Assembly (NCBI GenBank): GCA_030549335.1
Contig: JAUKPH010000018.1
Span: 1,612,001 to 1,676,000 of the forward strand
Reading direction: 5' to 3'
Source: Pontederia crassipes
Lineage: Eukaryota; Streptophyta; Magnoliopsida; Commelinales; Pontederiaceae
Length of the DNA: 64,000 nucleotides
Of this stretch, positions 23,512-36,849 are shown piece after piece. How positions within the stretch are numbered: the first letter of the stretch is position 1; each line of letters opens with the position of its first letter. The notes beneath the pieces were generated by a model, which was not told where the DNA came from, searched no databases, and worked only from the letters and a program-made list of their open reading frames with translations. The translations under genes and the position numbers were made by a program.

Positions 23512-25466
23512 CATAGATACATGTGAATATAAATACATAACTACATTTTTTATAATATTTTATTTTTTATTATAAAGGAAATATAATTTTAAAATTATAA
23601 TTATATTATATAGGGAACATAGATATTTACTCAATACTAATCAATATCATCATGATATATATTAATTATAAATATAAATTATTTTATTTATTATTATAAC
23701 ATAACTAACATACTTTATAAACTTTCATTTAAAAAATAATTTTAACGATACACTGCTTAATGAAATAATGATACTTAGCATCTTCTATCTTTTCTTTTAT
23801 ATAAATAAATATGGATATAAATGTGTAAACTTCAATAACCAACAAAAAAATAAATTTAGCACTAAATGATGTGATACTCATTGATATTATTAAGTTTACC
23901 TTAGTAATAATTTTATGAATATTAATTCATTATGACTATTATCATAATAATAAAAAATAATTATGCTTTTTCATTAATAATAAATTTAATTATTATTATA
24001 AGATCAAAGATGAAGTTTTTTATTTAAATATCTTCATATACATACAACATTTTGTTAGCATATAGAGATATACACTTAGAGATCTATACATGGTATTCTA
24101 TATCATAAAGGACGTCAACTATACTACTATTTTGGAAGTATCATATATTCTAGTTACAAATATTAAATTTAAAAATATGAATAAACATATATATATATAT
24201 ATTTCATAATGAACTTTTGAATATCATGATGATATTATAATAAAATATTTTTTCATCACGCACATGTGTATATTCTTATACCCGCACGTACTCTTTGCTT
24301 TTAAAGAGAAAGTCAAATATGCAAATAAAAATTGAGAGCCCCTCTATTTATACATAGTGTACAATACACAATTTGTATATAGAATTTATATAAAAAAATA
24401 TTTCTTATTCTTGAGAGAAAGCATGCACGCATAATAGAATGTATAACTTATTTTTGTAATATGCACCATTGCATCATATACATCGCGATACTTATAGCTA
24501 ATGTAGATAATATAAAGAAATAATAATTAAATTAGAAACCACTCGATAATAAACTTTTATAGATATTATACTATATCTTATTTACAATATAAAATTCTAT
24601 CATAAGTAATACAATTAAATAATAATAACTAACTTTTGTTATAGGTGATTAAGTATCTTATATTTGTTTGTAACTAATTATCCAATAATAATAAAATGAT
24701 TATTTTGATTGATATTCTAAAATGATTGATATGCATAAATCTTCTATCTTAATAAAATAACAATAAAAAAAATGATAAATTTGGTTGATTTTTTATTATT
24801 AGCTAATTATGTATCATGCATTTGTTTATAATGAATTATGACATATGGATATACATATAATAATAAATTTAAAAACTATTAATAATATTAAAATAATGAT
24901 TAAATCTAGCTAATTATTTTATTATTAGCATATTATGTATCCTATATTAGTTTATAACAAATTATTCAATAATAACAAAATGATCACAAATCTTAGTTGT
25001 TTGATATTCTAAAATAATTGATGTACATAAATCTTCTATCTCCTTTATAGAACACAAACCTCATAACAATAAAAAATAACTATATACGACTAAAAATTAT
25101 TAATAGAAATAATATAGGATTTAAATATTATTAACACAAAAATATATGAATTATTTCACATATTAATTATACTAACAAAATGATTAAGTTTAGTTGATTA
25201 TTTTATTATTAACTAATTATGTGTCCTATATTGGTTTATAACAAACTATCCGATAATAACAACATGATTACAAATCTTAGTTGTTTGATATTCTAAAATG
25301 ATTGATATATGTAAATCTTCGATGCATTCATAACATAACAACATGATAACAATAAAAAATAATATATACAATTCATAATTATTAGTATAAATAATATATT
25401 AGAATAAATATTATTAACACAAAAATATATGATTTATTTCATATATCATTGGCTATAGAAAAAATC

Positions 25467-25514
<48 letters not shown>

Positions 25515-26260
25515 AGATGTATAAGATGTAGATACATATCTGCTTATTTTTATTTGTATATATAAGATGTAGATATATATCTGCATACATAGCCACTTAT
25601 CTGTATCCTATATATTGAAAACTTTAATGATACTTATATTAATCATCAATAGATATCATCATTAGAGTATGAAATGCATATCTGTAACTCGAACTTTATA
25701 AAATTTATCTTTCCTTATATAAAAATTATAATATTTAATTTTTATTAGTCAAGAGAAATTATATAAAAGTAGTTTTTTTATCATACACAAACTTATATTT
25801 ATAGGCCTTCACATACTCTTTGCCTTCAAAAAAGGCGTCGAGTATACAAATGTAAATTAAAAGTTCCATATAACATTTTTTATGTATAAATATTTTTTTT
25901 ATCATGCACAGACCTATATTTGTGGTCTGCACGAACTTTTTCCTTCAAAAAAGGCATCAAGTATGCAAATAAAACTGAAAGTCCCTCTATTTATATTTAC
26001 AAATATATAATTTAAAAATATAAATAAATAAAATTATATATATTTTTAATAACTAACTTTTGAGTTTTCATGAATATATAATTAAAATATTATTAGCTCG
26101 ACATGTGACACTTTTAATATATATATATAGAGATATAGATAGATATTTTCTAAATCTAACTTTGAGTATCCATGATTATATAATTATAATATTATCATTT
26201 TATATATTCAATTTATGAAAGCTCGACATGTGTCACTTTCTACCTTTACTTTTATATATA
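21493..26260 (-). mobile_element. non-coding Helitron-like element, unit 1
   Basis: On the minus strand the right-hand terminus reads a GC hairpin (CCGCGCATCGCGCA), about 10 nt, then CTAG at 21493-21496 followed by T. This is the Helitron 3' end pattern (hairpin, CTRR, insertion between A and T). The first 140 bp inside the end are nearly the same as those inside the end at 26261. From about 22820 to 26255 the sequence repeats at 27505-30950. Its 5' TC is not visible because unit 2 abuts it at 26261. No Rep/helicase or other frame is recognisable; it is very AT-rich, with (AT)n runs at 22711-22750, 23478-23508 and 25468-25510. Non-autonomous if correct. Confidence 0.6.
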
Positions 26261-29200
26261 CTAGTATGATGACCCGCGCGATGCACGGTGGACACAGAAT
26301 TAAACACAAAATTTGATTATAAAATAAGAAATTTTATTTTGATATAAAATTTATAGATTATATAATCATTTTCTCACCTTAGAACTTATATATTTAAATA
26401 TGTTATAATAGATTAAATTTATTTAAGGATGCATTTATATATGATTATTTTATATTGCAAAAATATATTAGAATATAAAGAGTCAACATGTAATTTATGA
26501 ATAATTAATTATGATGTTAAAATTTTAATTCATAAATTAATAATAGAACACCAAATATTTATGCTAATAATTAAATGATGATATTTATGATACTAAATTA
26601 GAATATCAAATGTTTGTGTTAAGAATTAAATGATGATATTTATTATACTAAAGAATGAGAATATTAAAATATATATAAATTGGAAAAATCATAAAAAAAG
26701 ATGAGGAAGAAGGGTGTCATGGTTGAGATTAAATTTAATAATTTAACATTAAATTCAATAGAGATTTTTTTATTAGCAACCGACTTTTGTATAACCAATA
26801 TGCAATCAATAAATTAAGATCGTTAGATATGATTATATGGTTGAGATTCAACCTCTATTGAATCTAATGTTAAGTTATTAAATTTAATCTCAACCAAGTA
26901 ATCATCATTCGGTTCAGATTCATTGGATATATATTGATTGTATATTACTTAAACCCATATATGAGTTATAGTATGAAATATATAATAGAATATAAAACGT
27001 CAACACATAATTTACAAACAATTAATTATGATGTTGAAAAATATAATAGAATTAAATAGTTAATATACAATTTGTGAGCTTCAATACAGACTAATTAAAG
27101 ATGCACTCACGTGAGGTTATTTTATATTATGAAAATATAATATACTCTAAAGAGACCACGTGTAATTTATAAACAATTAATTGTAATATACATAAATTGA
27201 TGAGAATATCAAGTGTTTCTGCTAAGCATTAATACTAATACTTATGATATTAAAGGTTGAGAATATTAAAAATATATAGAAAATTAAGAAAAATGAGAAA
27301 AACATATAGGGATGTATGATGGTTTGAGATTCATTCTAAATCCATATATATATATATATATATACACTCGGGATTCGCATAATTTAAATATATTTAAGAT
27401 ATAATTTAATATTTTTATTATAATTTATAAAATATAAGAACAATCTTTATACAATACGACATATCTATAAAAAATTATAATTTTAAAGTAAGATAATATG
27501 TTGTTTAAGTTTATTCATGTTGTCATTATAGATATACATAATATATTATTTAAAAGTAAATTTAAAAATATTATTTTGTATGTACCAAGTAGCATTTATC
27601 CCTTTCCACCTGTCAAATATAATGTGCATTATTATTAATACATAATTTTTTTATTAATTATTTGGGTTGCTCTAAATGGAACAATAGGAATATATTTTAT
27701 TCTTTATAATACAATATAGATATGAAATATGATTGTTATATTTATCTTCTATATAACTTAACATTAGAATTTTTTTATATTTTTTTTATTTGATTATGTG
27801 TCACATGCTTCTGCCTTCAAGTCTTAAAAAATTATTGATAGATTGTCTTAATTCGAAAAGATAGCTATAAAGTTTGTGAATTATTCCTATTTTATAGTTT
27901 ATCTTATCTATTTCATATTATAAACTTAAAATGTGGAATTAAATTACATAGTTGAATATGATTCCATTTTCATTTATATTTGAAAACCTTTGAATGTGGG
28001 ACTAAAAGCATATTTGATACATAGATACAAAAAATACTAATTTTATTATATATGATCAATTCTCGTTCTTAATAATTTTTTAAAAAAATATATAATTATT
28101 TAATATAATTTTATTTCATATGTGAAATCATAAGAATTTTATTTCATATGTGGTATCATATAATTATTATACACAGATACATGTGAATATAAATATATAA
28201 CTATATTTTTTTATAAGATTTTATTTTTTATTATAAAGAAAATATAATTTTAAAATTATAGTTATATTATATAGGGAACATAGGTATTTACTGAATATTA
28301 ATCAATATCATCATGACATATATTAATTATGAATATAAATTATTTTATTTATTATTATAACATAACTAACATACTTTATAAACTTTCATTTAAAAAATAA
28401 TTTTAATGATACACTGCTTAATGAAATAATGATACTTAGCATCTTCTATCTTTTCTTTTATATAAATAAATAAATATGGATATAAATGTGTAAAATTCAA
28501 TAACCAACAAAAAACATTTTTATCACTAAATGATGTGTTATTCATTGATATTATTAAGTTTACCATAGTAATAATTTTATGAATATTAATTCATTAGGAT
28601 TATTATCATAATAATAAAAAATATTTATGCTTTATTATTAATAATAAATGTAATTATTATTATAAGATCAAAGATGCAAGTTTCTGATTTAAATATCTTT
28701 ATATGCATACAATATTTTATTAGCATATAGAGACATACACCTAGAGATCTGCACATGATATTCTATATCATAAAGGACGTCAAGTATACTACTATTTTGG
28801 AAGTATCATCTATTCATAATTATAAATATTGAATTTAAAAATATGAATAAAGATATATATATATATTTCGTAATGAACTTTTGAATATCATGATGATATT
28901 ATAATAAAATATTTTTTTATCACGCACATGTGTATATTCGTATGTCCGCACGTACTCTTTGCTTTTAAAGAGGGAGTTGAATAGCAAATAAAAATTGAGA
29001 GCCCCTCTATTTGTACATGGTGTACAATACACAATTTGTATATATAATTTATAAAAAAAATATTTCTACACATAATAGAATGTATAACTTGCTTTTGCAA
29101 TATGCACCATAGCATCATATACATCGCGATATTTATAGCTAATGTAGATAATATATAATAAATAATAATTAAATTAGAAATCACTCAATAATAAACTTTT

Positions 29201-30088
29201 ATAGATATTATACTATATCTTATTTACAATATAAAATTTTATCATAAGTAATATAATTAAATAATAATTTAAATAATAACTAACTTTTATTATAGGTGAT
29301 TAAGTATCTTATATTGGTTTGTAACTAACTATCCAATAATAATAAAATGATTATTTTGTTTGATACTCTACTTGATAAAATAAAAATAACAAAATGATTA
29401 AATTTGGTTGATTTTTTTGTTATTAGCTGATTATGTATCATGCATTTGTTTATAATGAACTATGACATATGGATATACATATAATAATAAATTTAAAAAC
29501 TATTAATAATATTAAAATAATGATTAAGTCTAGCTAATTATTTCATTATTAGCATATTATGTATCCTATATTAGTTTATAACAAATTATTCAATAATAAT
29601 AAAATGATCACAAATCTTAGTTGTTTGATATTATAAAATAACTGATGTACGTAAATCTTCTATCTCCTTTATAGAACACCAACCTCATAATAATAAAAAA
29701 TAACTATATACGACTAAAAATTATTAATATAAATAATATAGGATTATAAATATTATTAACACAAAAATATATGAATTATTTCACATATTAATTATACTAA
29801 TAAAATGATTAAGTTTAGTTGATTATTTTATTATTAACTAATTATGTATCCTATATTGTTTATAACAAACTATCCGATAGTAACAACATGATTACAAATC
29901 TTAGTTGTTTCTTATTTTAAAATGATTGATATATGTAAATCTTCTATCGCCTTCATAGCATAACAACCTAATAATAATAAAAAAATAATATATACAATTC
30001 ATAATTATTAGTATAACTAATATATGAGAATAAATATTATTAATACAAAAATATATGATTTATTTCATATATCATTGGCGAAAAAATC

Positions 30089-30137
<49 letters not shown>

Positions 30138-30974
30138 CACACATATATACAAATAAGGAGATGTATAAGATGTAGATACATATCTACTTATCTTTATTTG
30201 TATATATAAGATGTAAATATATATCTACAGACATAGCTACTTATCTATATCCTATATATTGAAAACTTTGATGATACTTTTATTAATCATCAATAGATAT
30301 CATCATTATAGTATGAAATGCATATTTGTAACTCGAACTTTATAAATTTTTTCTTTCATTATATAAAAATTATAATATTTAATTTTTATTAGACAAAGAG
30401 AAATTATATAAAAGTATTTTTTTATTGTGCACAAATTTATATTTGTGAGTCCTCACATACTCTTTGCCTTCAAAGAAAGCGTCAAGTATATAAATGTCAA
30501 TTAAAAGCTCTATATAACATTTAATATTTTTATTATAGAAGAAAAATTATATATAAATACTTTTATATATAATTTATATATAAATTATATATAAAGTTTG
30601 TGGGTCCGCACGAACTTTTTTCTTTAAGAGAAGGCATCAAGTATGCAAATGAAAGTGAAAGTCCCTCTATTTATAGTTACAAATATATAATTTAAAAATA
30701 TAAATAAATAAAATTATATTTTTTTTAATAACTAACTTTTGAGTTTTCATGATTATATAATTAAAATATTATTCTTTTATACATTCAATTTATGGAAGCT
30801 CGACACATGGAGCTTTCAATATCTATATAGATATAGATAGATATTTTCTAATAACTAACATTTGAGTATCCATGATTATATAATTATAATATTATCACTT
30901 TATATATTAAATTTATGAGAGCTCGACACGTGTCACTTTCTACCTCTGTTTATATATATATATATATATATAGA
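26261..30974 (-). mobile_element. non-coding Helitron-like element, unit 2 (head-to-tail)
   Basis: The minus-strand 3' end is CTAG at 26261-26264, preceded by the hairpin CCGTGCATCGCGCGG. The minus-strand 5' end is probably TCTATATATATA, starting at 30974 and preceded by A, which fits Helitron ends (TC...CTRR, inserted between A and T). Both units end with the same stretch just inside the 5' side (GGTAGAAAGTGACAC followed by GTCGAGCT). The 27505-30950 part repeats 22820-26255 over about 3.44 kb, while 26405-27500 differs from the equivalent part of unit 1. No coding capacity. (AT)n runs lie at 27341-27365 and 30092-30130. Confidence 0.6.
26720..26896. repeat. 44-bp inverted repeat inside Helitron-like unit 2
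   Basis: 26720-26763 is the reverse complement of 26853-26896 with two mismatches by eye, separated by 89 bp. The arms begin TGGTTGAGATTAAATTTAAT. The pair is absent from the corresponding part of unit 1, so it may be a small MITE or foldback that entered unit 2 only. Confidence 0.8.
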
Positions 30975-33120
30975 TGTCGTAGGAAGATAATATAATATTT
31001 TATTTGTTTGGTAAAAAAATAAAAATAAAATAAATTTTCTAAACCCCTACTACTATTCATTTTTTTACTTATTTATAAAAATAATTTTTCTTTTAGTTAT
31101 ATTATATATATAATTAGATAAGATACATATCCAAAGATTCAATCTATAGAGTTAAAATAACATAAGAATTTATTTGATTGTTTAGAATTGGGATTTTATG
31201 TGTATTTGTACATATTTATAGGTTAGGATTACTGGATTATGACTATGCTTAGAATTAGAATTTGAATTAATTTTGTTATAAATAATATTAAACATTCTTA
31301 TTAAAATTATATATCTTGTGGATGTCTAATAAATAAATAAGTATAGTAACTATTAATAAATATTTATTTTTCTCGTTTATTTTCCCTGCTATCTACTAAA
31401 TATAACAAACGTGTGATTTAAAAGTTAGGATTAGGAGATGGGTGCATGTTGGTGGTAGCCACTTCATATTTATTTAACGAGGCTTCTACCATAATTTAAT
31501 GTAATGTCCGAGTAAACTTACAAAATCATGGTTTTTTCGCATTCATGAATTTTAGGAGTGGATTATGGATATATTTGTTATTGTTGTTTACCAAAAAAAA
31601 TGTTGTCTACTTTTTAATAATTTGAGAAATCATGCTAAATAAATTTTCTTGTTTAATAAGTAGTAGTTATATGCGTAAATGTTATCTTATCTTACATAAC
31701 TGAAAAAAATCCTGATTGGATTCAATTCAATTATAAACATATATTAATATTATTTTCTGATTTTTTTTCAAATTATTTTTTCAAAATTTTTTTAAGATGC
31801 CACATGGCATACCACTGTTTTCTTTTTATATATAATAAAAAAATCTAGATACAGATTTGGCCCGATTGGAAAATCTTGGGTTGCAACAGTTGAGTTCATG
31901 CCTTTATGCGCGAACAAACAAAAGTTGCACATGTGAAAACGGAACAACATATTAGTTAGGGAGGCCTTACCCCACAAAAATTATGATTGACTCTCGAAGT
32001 GTGATTAAACGGTTTTACATATAATTTATTTTATTTTTTTCGATATTTTTCTTCATGAATAGTTTAATTGATCATTGATGAAATAATTTTATAACGTAAA
32101 AAGTTATGAAAAATATGTATATCTATTATAAAGGACAATAATGTACATAAGTTTTTAAAATTTTAAAAATGATGAATATTGTTAAATCTCCACCCTGACA
32201 AAAAATCCTAACAAATATAATTATTGACAATAATTTGAATCATATTTTTGTTAGCATTAATGATCATTTAAACTATTCTTAAATAAAGATATCAAAAAAT
32301 AAAAATAAAATAAATTATACGTAAACGTTTTGACACACGCTTCACATGTAAAGCACTCAATACCTTCAGTAAACTTAAATATTAGTATATATTAATAGGT
32401 CATAATTTTATCAAATCTACATAAAAATAATATATTATTGTGTTTATGAGATATATGAAAAGATTTGATTTCTTTGAAAAAATTATATCAAATGCCTTTC
32501 AACTTTGATGTTTGCTCAGTGATAGCCTCCAACTTCACTTTGTAACACGAATGCTCTTCATATTTTAATTAGTTTATCAAGGAGCTCTTTCGCTTGAGAA
32601 CATAATGGTGAAAATATATATACATTTCCTGCCACTAATGGTCAATGACCCATTGATATGAACTACTGTTCGGATGAATTCAATGTCAAAATAATGAGAT
32701 GTTTGACAAAAGTCAATTGAGACAAATTGATTACTATCAGAGTTTTGATCATCAAGTTCATAGTTTTAGAAAAATAATGACTTGATACAATGCATGAGTG
32801 GGGAAAAAAATAGAACTGTAGTTTCGGCGATCAATAATATGTTTTTGTGGGCAAAACGAAAAATGATTAAGTATGCAAGGGAACATATCTTTCACGTTTC
32901 AAGCTAATATTGTGTTACCATCGTATTATAAGAAAAATCACTTTTTAAGGTCCTCCAAAACGATATCGAGAGCCTTCACCAACCGAAAAATAGGAAAATA
33001 TTTTTTAAAAAAACAGAGATTGCAATGAAGCGCGAGGATAGGCAAAGTAGGTCCATCGTCATTGATGGAGAATTGTACCTTGTTTTTTTTAACCTACATA
33101 ATAATATATATGCTTTGTTT
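30975..33120. other. AT-rich intergenic region
   Basis: No gene recognised; the frame at 31792-31977 on the minus strand has no domain. At about 32488-32570 lies a partial copy (CTTTGATGTTTGCTCAGTGA, TTGTAACACGAATG) of the arm sequence of the foldback element at 33140. Confidence 0.5.
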
Positions 33121-33139
33121 TAAGATACGCATCAAACCC

Positions 33140-33952
33140 ACCAAATTTGACTTTAAACTCTCTAACTTTGACGTTTGCTCAAAAATACCTTTCAATTTTA
33201 GTTTGTAACACGAATGTTCTTCATCTTTTCACTCATTGAACAAAATGTCATTTTCACCACTGATCATCTATTTTCTGATCACTAGGATGACATGGCGCAC
33301 ACACGATATTTTCTCTCCTCCATGCAAGCATTGAGTTGACGTGACATTATTAATAAAATAAAATAATATTCTCCCTCCACGTTCGTCATCTTACCTTCGT
33401 CGACGCGCGAAGATGAGGGTGGGGGTTCACGCGCCGAGAAGGAAGAGATGGGTGGGTTGAGGGGGGGGGGGGGGGGGGGGGGGGGGAGGAAAGGGGCCCC
33501 TCCACCGATGTAGGGGGCGAACCACACCCCCCCCCCCGGGGGGCAACCCCCAGCGCAAGTAGGGAAGGAAAGAGGGAGGGAGGGGTGGTGGTGGTCGCCC
33601 GCCACCTTCACCCGACCTTCGCCGGCACATGGGGGGAAAACCCCCATCCCCAACTTTCGGGCACCCGATGAAGGTAAGATGGTGAACGTGGAGGAGGGAG
33701 AATATTATTTTATTTTTTTAATGATGTCACGTCAATCAAATGCTTGCGTGGAAAAAGAGAAAGAGAATTTTGAATGAAATGCTCGCGTGGAGGAGAGAGA
33801 AAAAGAATTGTGGATGCCAACGATCGAAAATTGGACAATTAGTAAGGACATTACGTGCAATAAATTAAAAGATGAAAATCATTCGTGTTACAAATTAAAG
33901 TTGGAGAATATCTCTGAGCAGACGTCAAAATTAAAAGGCATTTAATATAATT
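33140..33952. mobile_element. foldback element with long terminal inverted repeats
   Basis: Arms of roughly 260-290 bp, 33140-33400 and 33666-33952, are reverse complements with moderate divergence. Shared motifs are TTGTAACACGAATG, GACGTGACAT, AAATAATATTCTCCCTCC and CATCTTACCTTCG. The loop (33401-33665) is GC-rich with 26 consecutive G at 33461-33486 and a C-then-G run at about 33527-33543. The proline-rich frames over the loop (33282-33653 and 33427-33630, minus strand) are products of these homopolymers and not genes. Target duplication not identified. Confidence 0.75.
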
Positions 33953-34237
33953 TACTCCACACACGTCATAGAAGTAATACTTATTAATTCATTCCAATAA
34001 AAAAATTGACATTTATTTAATTACTGTATCGATAATAAATATTGACATAAGTACATACTAATCTTGTCATTAAGTTGACATTATTTCTTTTTGTTCTTTT
34101 TTGAAAATATTTTCTCATATTATACTACAAATTGTTATTCCAATTCAATATTCTTATCTATTAACAAAAGAAATTAACTTATTCTTTAATTACCATACAT
34201 CATCATGATTTCAATTTAACTCTCAGGAATAACTCAC

Positions 34238-34400
34238 CTACGGACTGGACAGCAATAGTCCGCTTCTCAGAGTCCAAGATGCGAAGCTAAAACTTCAAAT
34301 ACATGTTTCCACAATAAACAAATAAGAAAAAGTTGAGCTGCTCACCAGTCCCAGTGCTCCTTGATCATTGATATATACACATACTCGCAATTTTATTGGC
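34238..34400 (-). other. two candidate exons of an unrecognised gene
   Basis: On the minus strand a segment ending at 34346 is followed by GTGAGC (donor). It codes KLRVCVYINDQGALG-like sequence. About 60 bp on, TTGAAGTTTTAG precedes a 49-bp segment (34286 to 34238) coding LRILDSEKRTIAVQSV, again followed by GTGAGT. The splice-like borders and continuous reading suggest real exons or a captured fragment just downstream of the HIR fragment. I cannot name the protein, and the acceptor of the first segment is unclear. Confidence 0.25.
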
Positions 34401-34466
34401 AGGTAGGAACACCCAATTGAAAACTCACAATTTAGGGAAACAAAGGCATCACTTTGCAGGGGTCTA

Positions 34467-34835
34467 TCAGTTGTCCATTTGGCTGCTTGATGCCTCCATC
34501 ATTCCATTGCGGATCTGATCCGTAACATCTCTAACATGTCCAGGTCCGTGAGGTATGAAAACAGTAGTATTCTTTGATGAATTTCCAACTTCTTTGATGG
34601 TGTCAAAATACTGTGTGACCATTATCAAATCCATCGCCTCCTTCGCTGTGGTGCCGGACACAGTTTGAGAGAAGTGCACAATATTCTCCCTCAGACCTTC
34701 GGTGGCCTGACGCTGCCTGGCCATTCCAACACCAGAAAGATATTTGGCTTCTGCCTCGGCTTCAGCTTTCTTAACCATAAGGACCTTTTCAGCCTCCCCC
34801 CTTGTACACACTACTAGCAAGCTGAAGTCTCTGAG
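34467..34835 (-). pseudogene. HIR (hypersensitive-induced reaction) protein, last exon, frameshifted
   Basis: The C-terminal quarter of a plant HIR protein, a membrane-bound SPFH/prohibitin-domain protein linked to immune-associated cell death. Visible are GEAEKV, the AEAEAEAKYLSGVG repeat of the coiled-coil part, ARQRQA, the GTTAKEAMD motif, TQYFDT, FIPHGPG and an RDVTDQIRNG C-terminus. The exon begins after TTTTCACAG at 34836. The first eleven codons read correctly only one frame off the rest: a run of six G (34796-34801 on the plus strand as C) where the family needs five gives a 1-bp frameshift. One residue is also missing after RQRQA. The SPFH exons are absent; an LTR element starts at about 35195 in what would be the intron. 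It is therefore a broken fragment, although a sequencing error in the G-run could explain the frameshift alone. Confidence 0.75.
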
Positions 34836-35194
34836 CTGTGAAAATATTAAAATCCTAGGGATTACAAAAGGCAGCAAGCAGAAAAAAATGAAGATCCATC
34901 AACAGTTGAAAATAAATATATTAAATAACATGTGTGCAAATATTAACATGAAAGCACAACTAAAGAAGAAAAGGCCAGAAAAAACATTAACCAAACAGAG
35001 GATAATGATTGTCATGTGTAAAAAAAGACCATCATCGGAAAACAGCACTACAGATGCTTCTGCTGGCTCATTGGCCTGTTTATTTTGTTTTATCTGATCC
35101 TGTTGTACCAAACTACTACACTACCATTAATATGCTTGGATGATTGTTGTTCGTTAATACTCGTCCTTTCACATTTCAAAAAGAAATCATATAT
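34836..35194 (-). other. remnant of HIR intron
   Basis: AT-rich sequence upstream of the HIR acceptor site, without a domain in any frame. It ends where similarity to the LTR of the minus-strand gypsy derivative begins (about 35195). Confidence 0.4.
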
Positions 35195-36849
35195 GCATAC
35201 TTTATGGCACTTTTTTTTATCCTTAATTTTATAGCAGAAATGATATGAACAACAAGCATCAAATTCTCTAATAAAAATTAGATAAATAAGAACTAAATAA
35301 ATATATTATCTAGCTCAAATATGTAAATGTAAGATAATATTATACTGAAAAGATAAATCCCTGTATATTAAGCATAATTATTAGAATATGAACATTTCAG
35401 AACTTATATGCACATCAATTAAGATGAAAAATGAGTAGAAATTTAATATGATTAGCTAGTGATCAAACTTTTCCAATATTAGTCTTTTACTTGTCCTCAA
35501 ACAAAATATTCAGATATTAAGAATAAGAATTGAATCAAATAGTCCACAAAAGAATTCAGATTTAAAATCAAATGAGTTTCCCACTTTGCTATCCCTCCCT
35601 GTCATTCTTTACAATTCCCAAATTCTAACTGAGGAATCACATAGGCTAAAGCACATTTAAGCTATGAAAGAAGTACTAACAATAACTGATTTGAATTTTA
35701 GAGATTTTCAACTTTATTAAAAAGGTTGAATTACCAATATCTTGATGAACAGATTTTTGTATTGCTTAAACATGATAAGCCTGACTTTTTTTCATAATAA
35801 TGCTAATAAATAAGTTTAAAGCCTGATTTTTATTTATGCTGGTCAACATGATAAAAATCCTGACTTTATACAAGAGAGCTTCCTTTTTGGATTTGACTCT
35901 CTTTATTCATGCATGCAATGCAAAATGTAACTTTTCATTTTCTCATTTTCTTCATTTTTTTTCTTTTCTGTTCATGAAGTGAGCAGTAGTTCAAACTCAA
36001 GTAAAGCTTAGATTCCTTAATACAAGGAGTCAAGTTTTCATTTTTAACTAGCAGCAAAAGCATTGATTCCATTCTAGACATCTTCTAGTTTCTAAATCCA
36101 TGAGTGTTAGCTAGTGTTACCCACAAAAAGAAAAATTTCAGCTGAATTGAAATCAAATATATCTGAATATGAGCTGATTGAAGCAAAAAGATTAACAATC
36201 AAATTAATGATTACTTGGTGTTCAAGTGTACTAGCTGTTATACTAAAAGATTTCTACTTAACAATGATGAGCACAAATGATAACATGACTTGAGTTGAAC
36301 AATGATAATAGTGATAACAATGATAACTTGGTTATAGATATGATATGAGCTTTTGAAAATGATATTAAAACATGCTAATAGAGTTAAAAAATGTACCAAG
36401 TACCTCCCCAAGCTTATCATCAACACTGTCCTTAGTGATGAATCATCCAAGCAAGGGAGAGGGTTGGATGGGTGTTCAACTTATGAAATGAGAGGTAAGT
36501 ATGTCTTGCTCCACTTTTCCTTTTGGTCTATCATTTTAGAATATGATATCAACAATGGTTAATAGAATGAAGTCTAGATCAACTCTTCCAGGTATTGAAT
36601 CAAATATGCAATTAATTGGAGAATGATTAATCTAACAATCAATAAGATTCAGAAAAGGTTAAGAAATTCACTGAAATTTGGCAAAGTTAAATTTGGATAA
36701 CTGATATGAACAAGAAATCATAGTTATCATTATGATGGTCATGACATGAGTCGAGTAATGATAATTAATATAATCAGTTATCAAATGCATTTCAGTAAAA
36801 AATCAAAGTTATGAGTCAAGAGTACTCCGTGAGCTGAATTTAGTTCAGT

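Noticed and set aside
22700..30130. Scaffold/matrix attachment or origin function of the AT-rich repeats
   Set aside because: AT richness and (AT)n runs alone do not support this; the Helitron-like repeats explain the region.
33282..33653. Proline/glycine-rich open frames on the minus strand
   Set aside because: They cross a G26 run and the foldback loop; composition artefacts.
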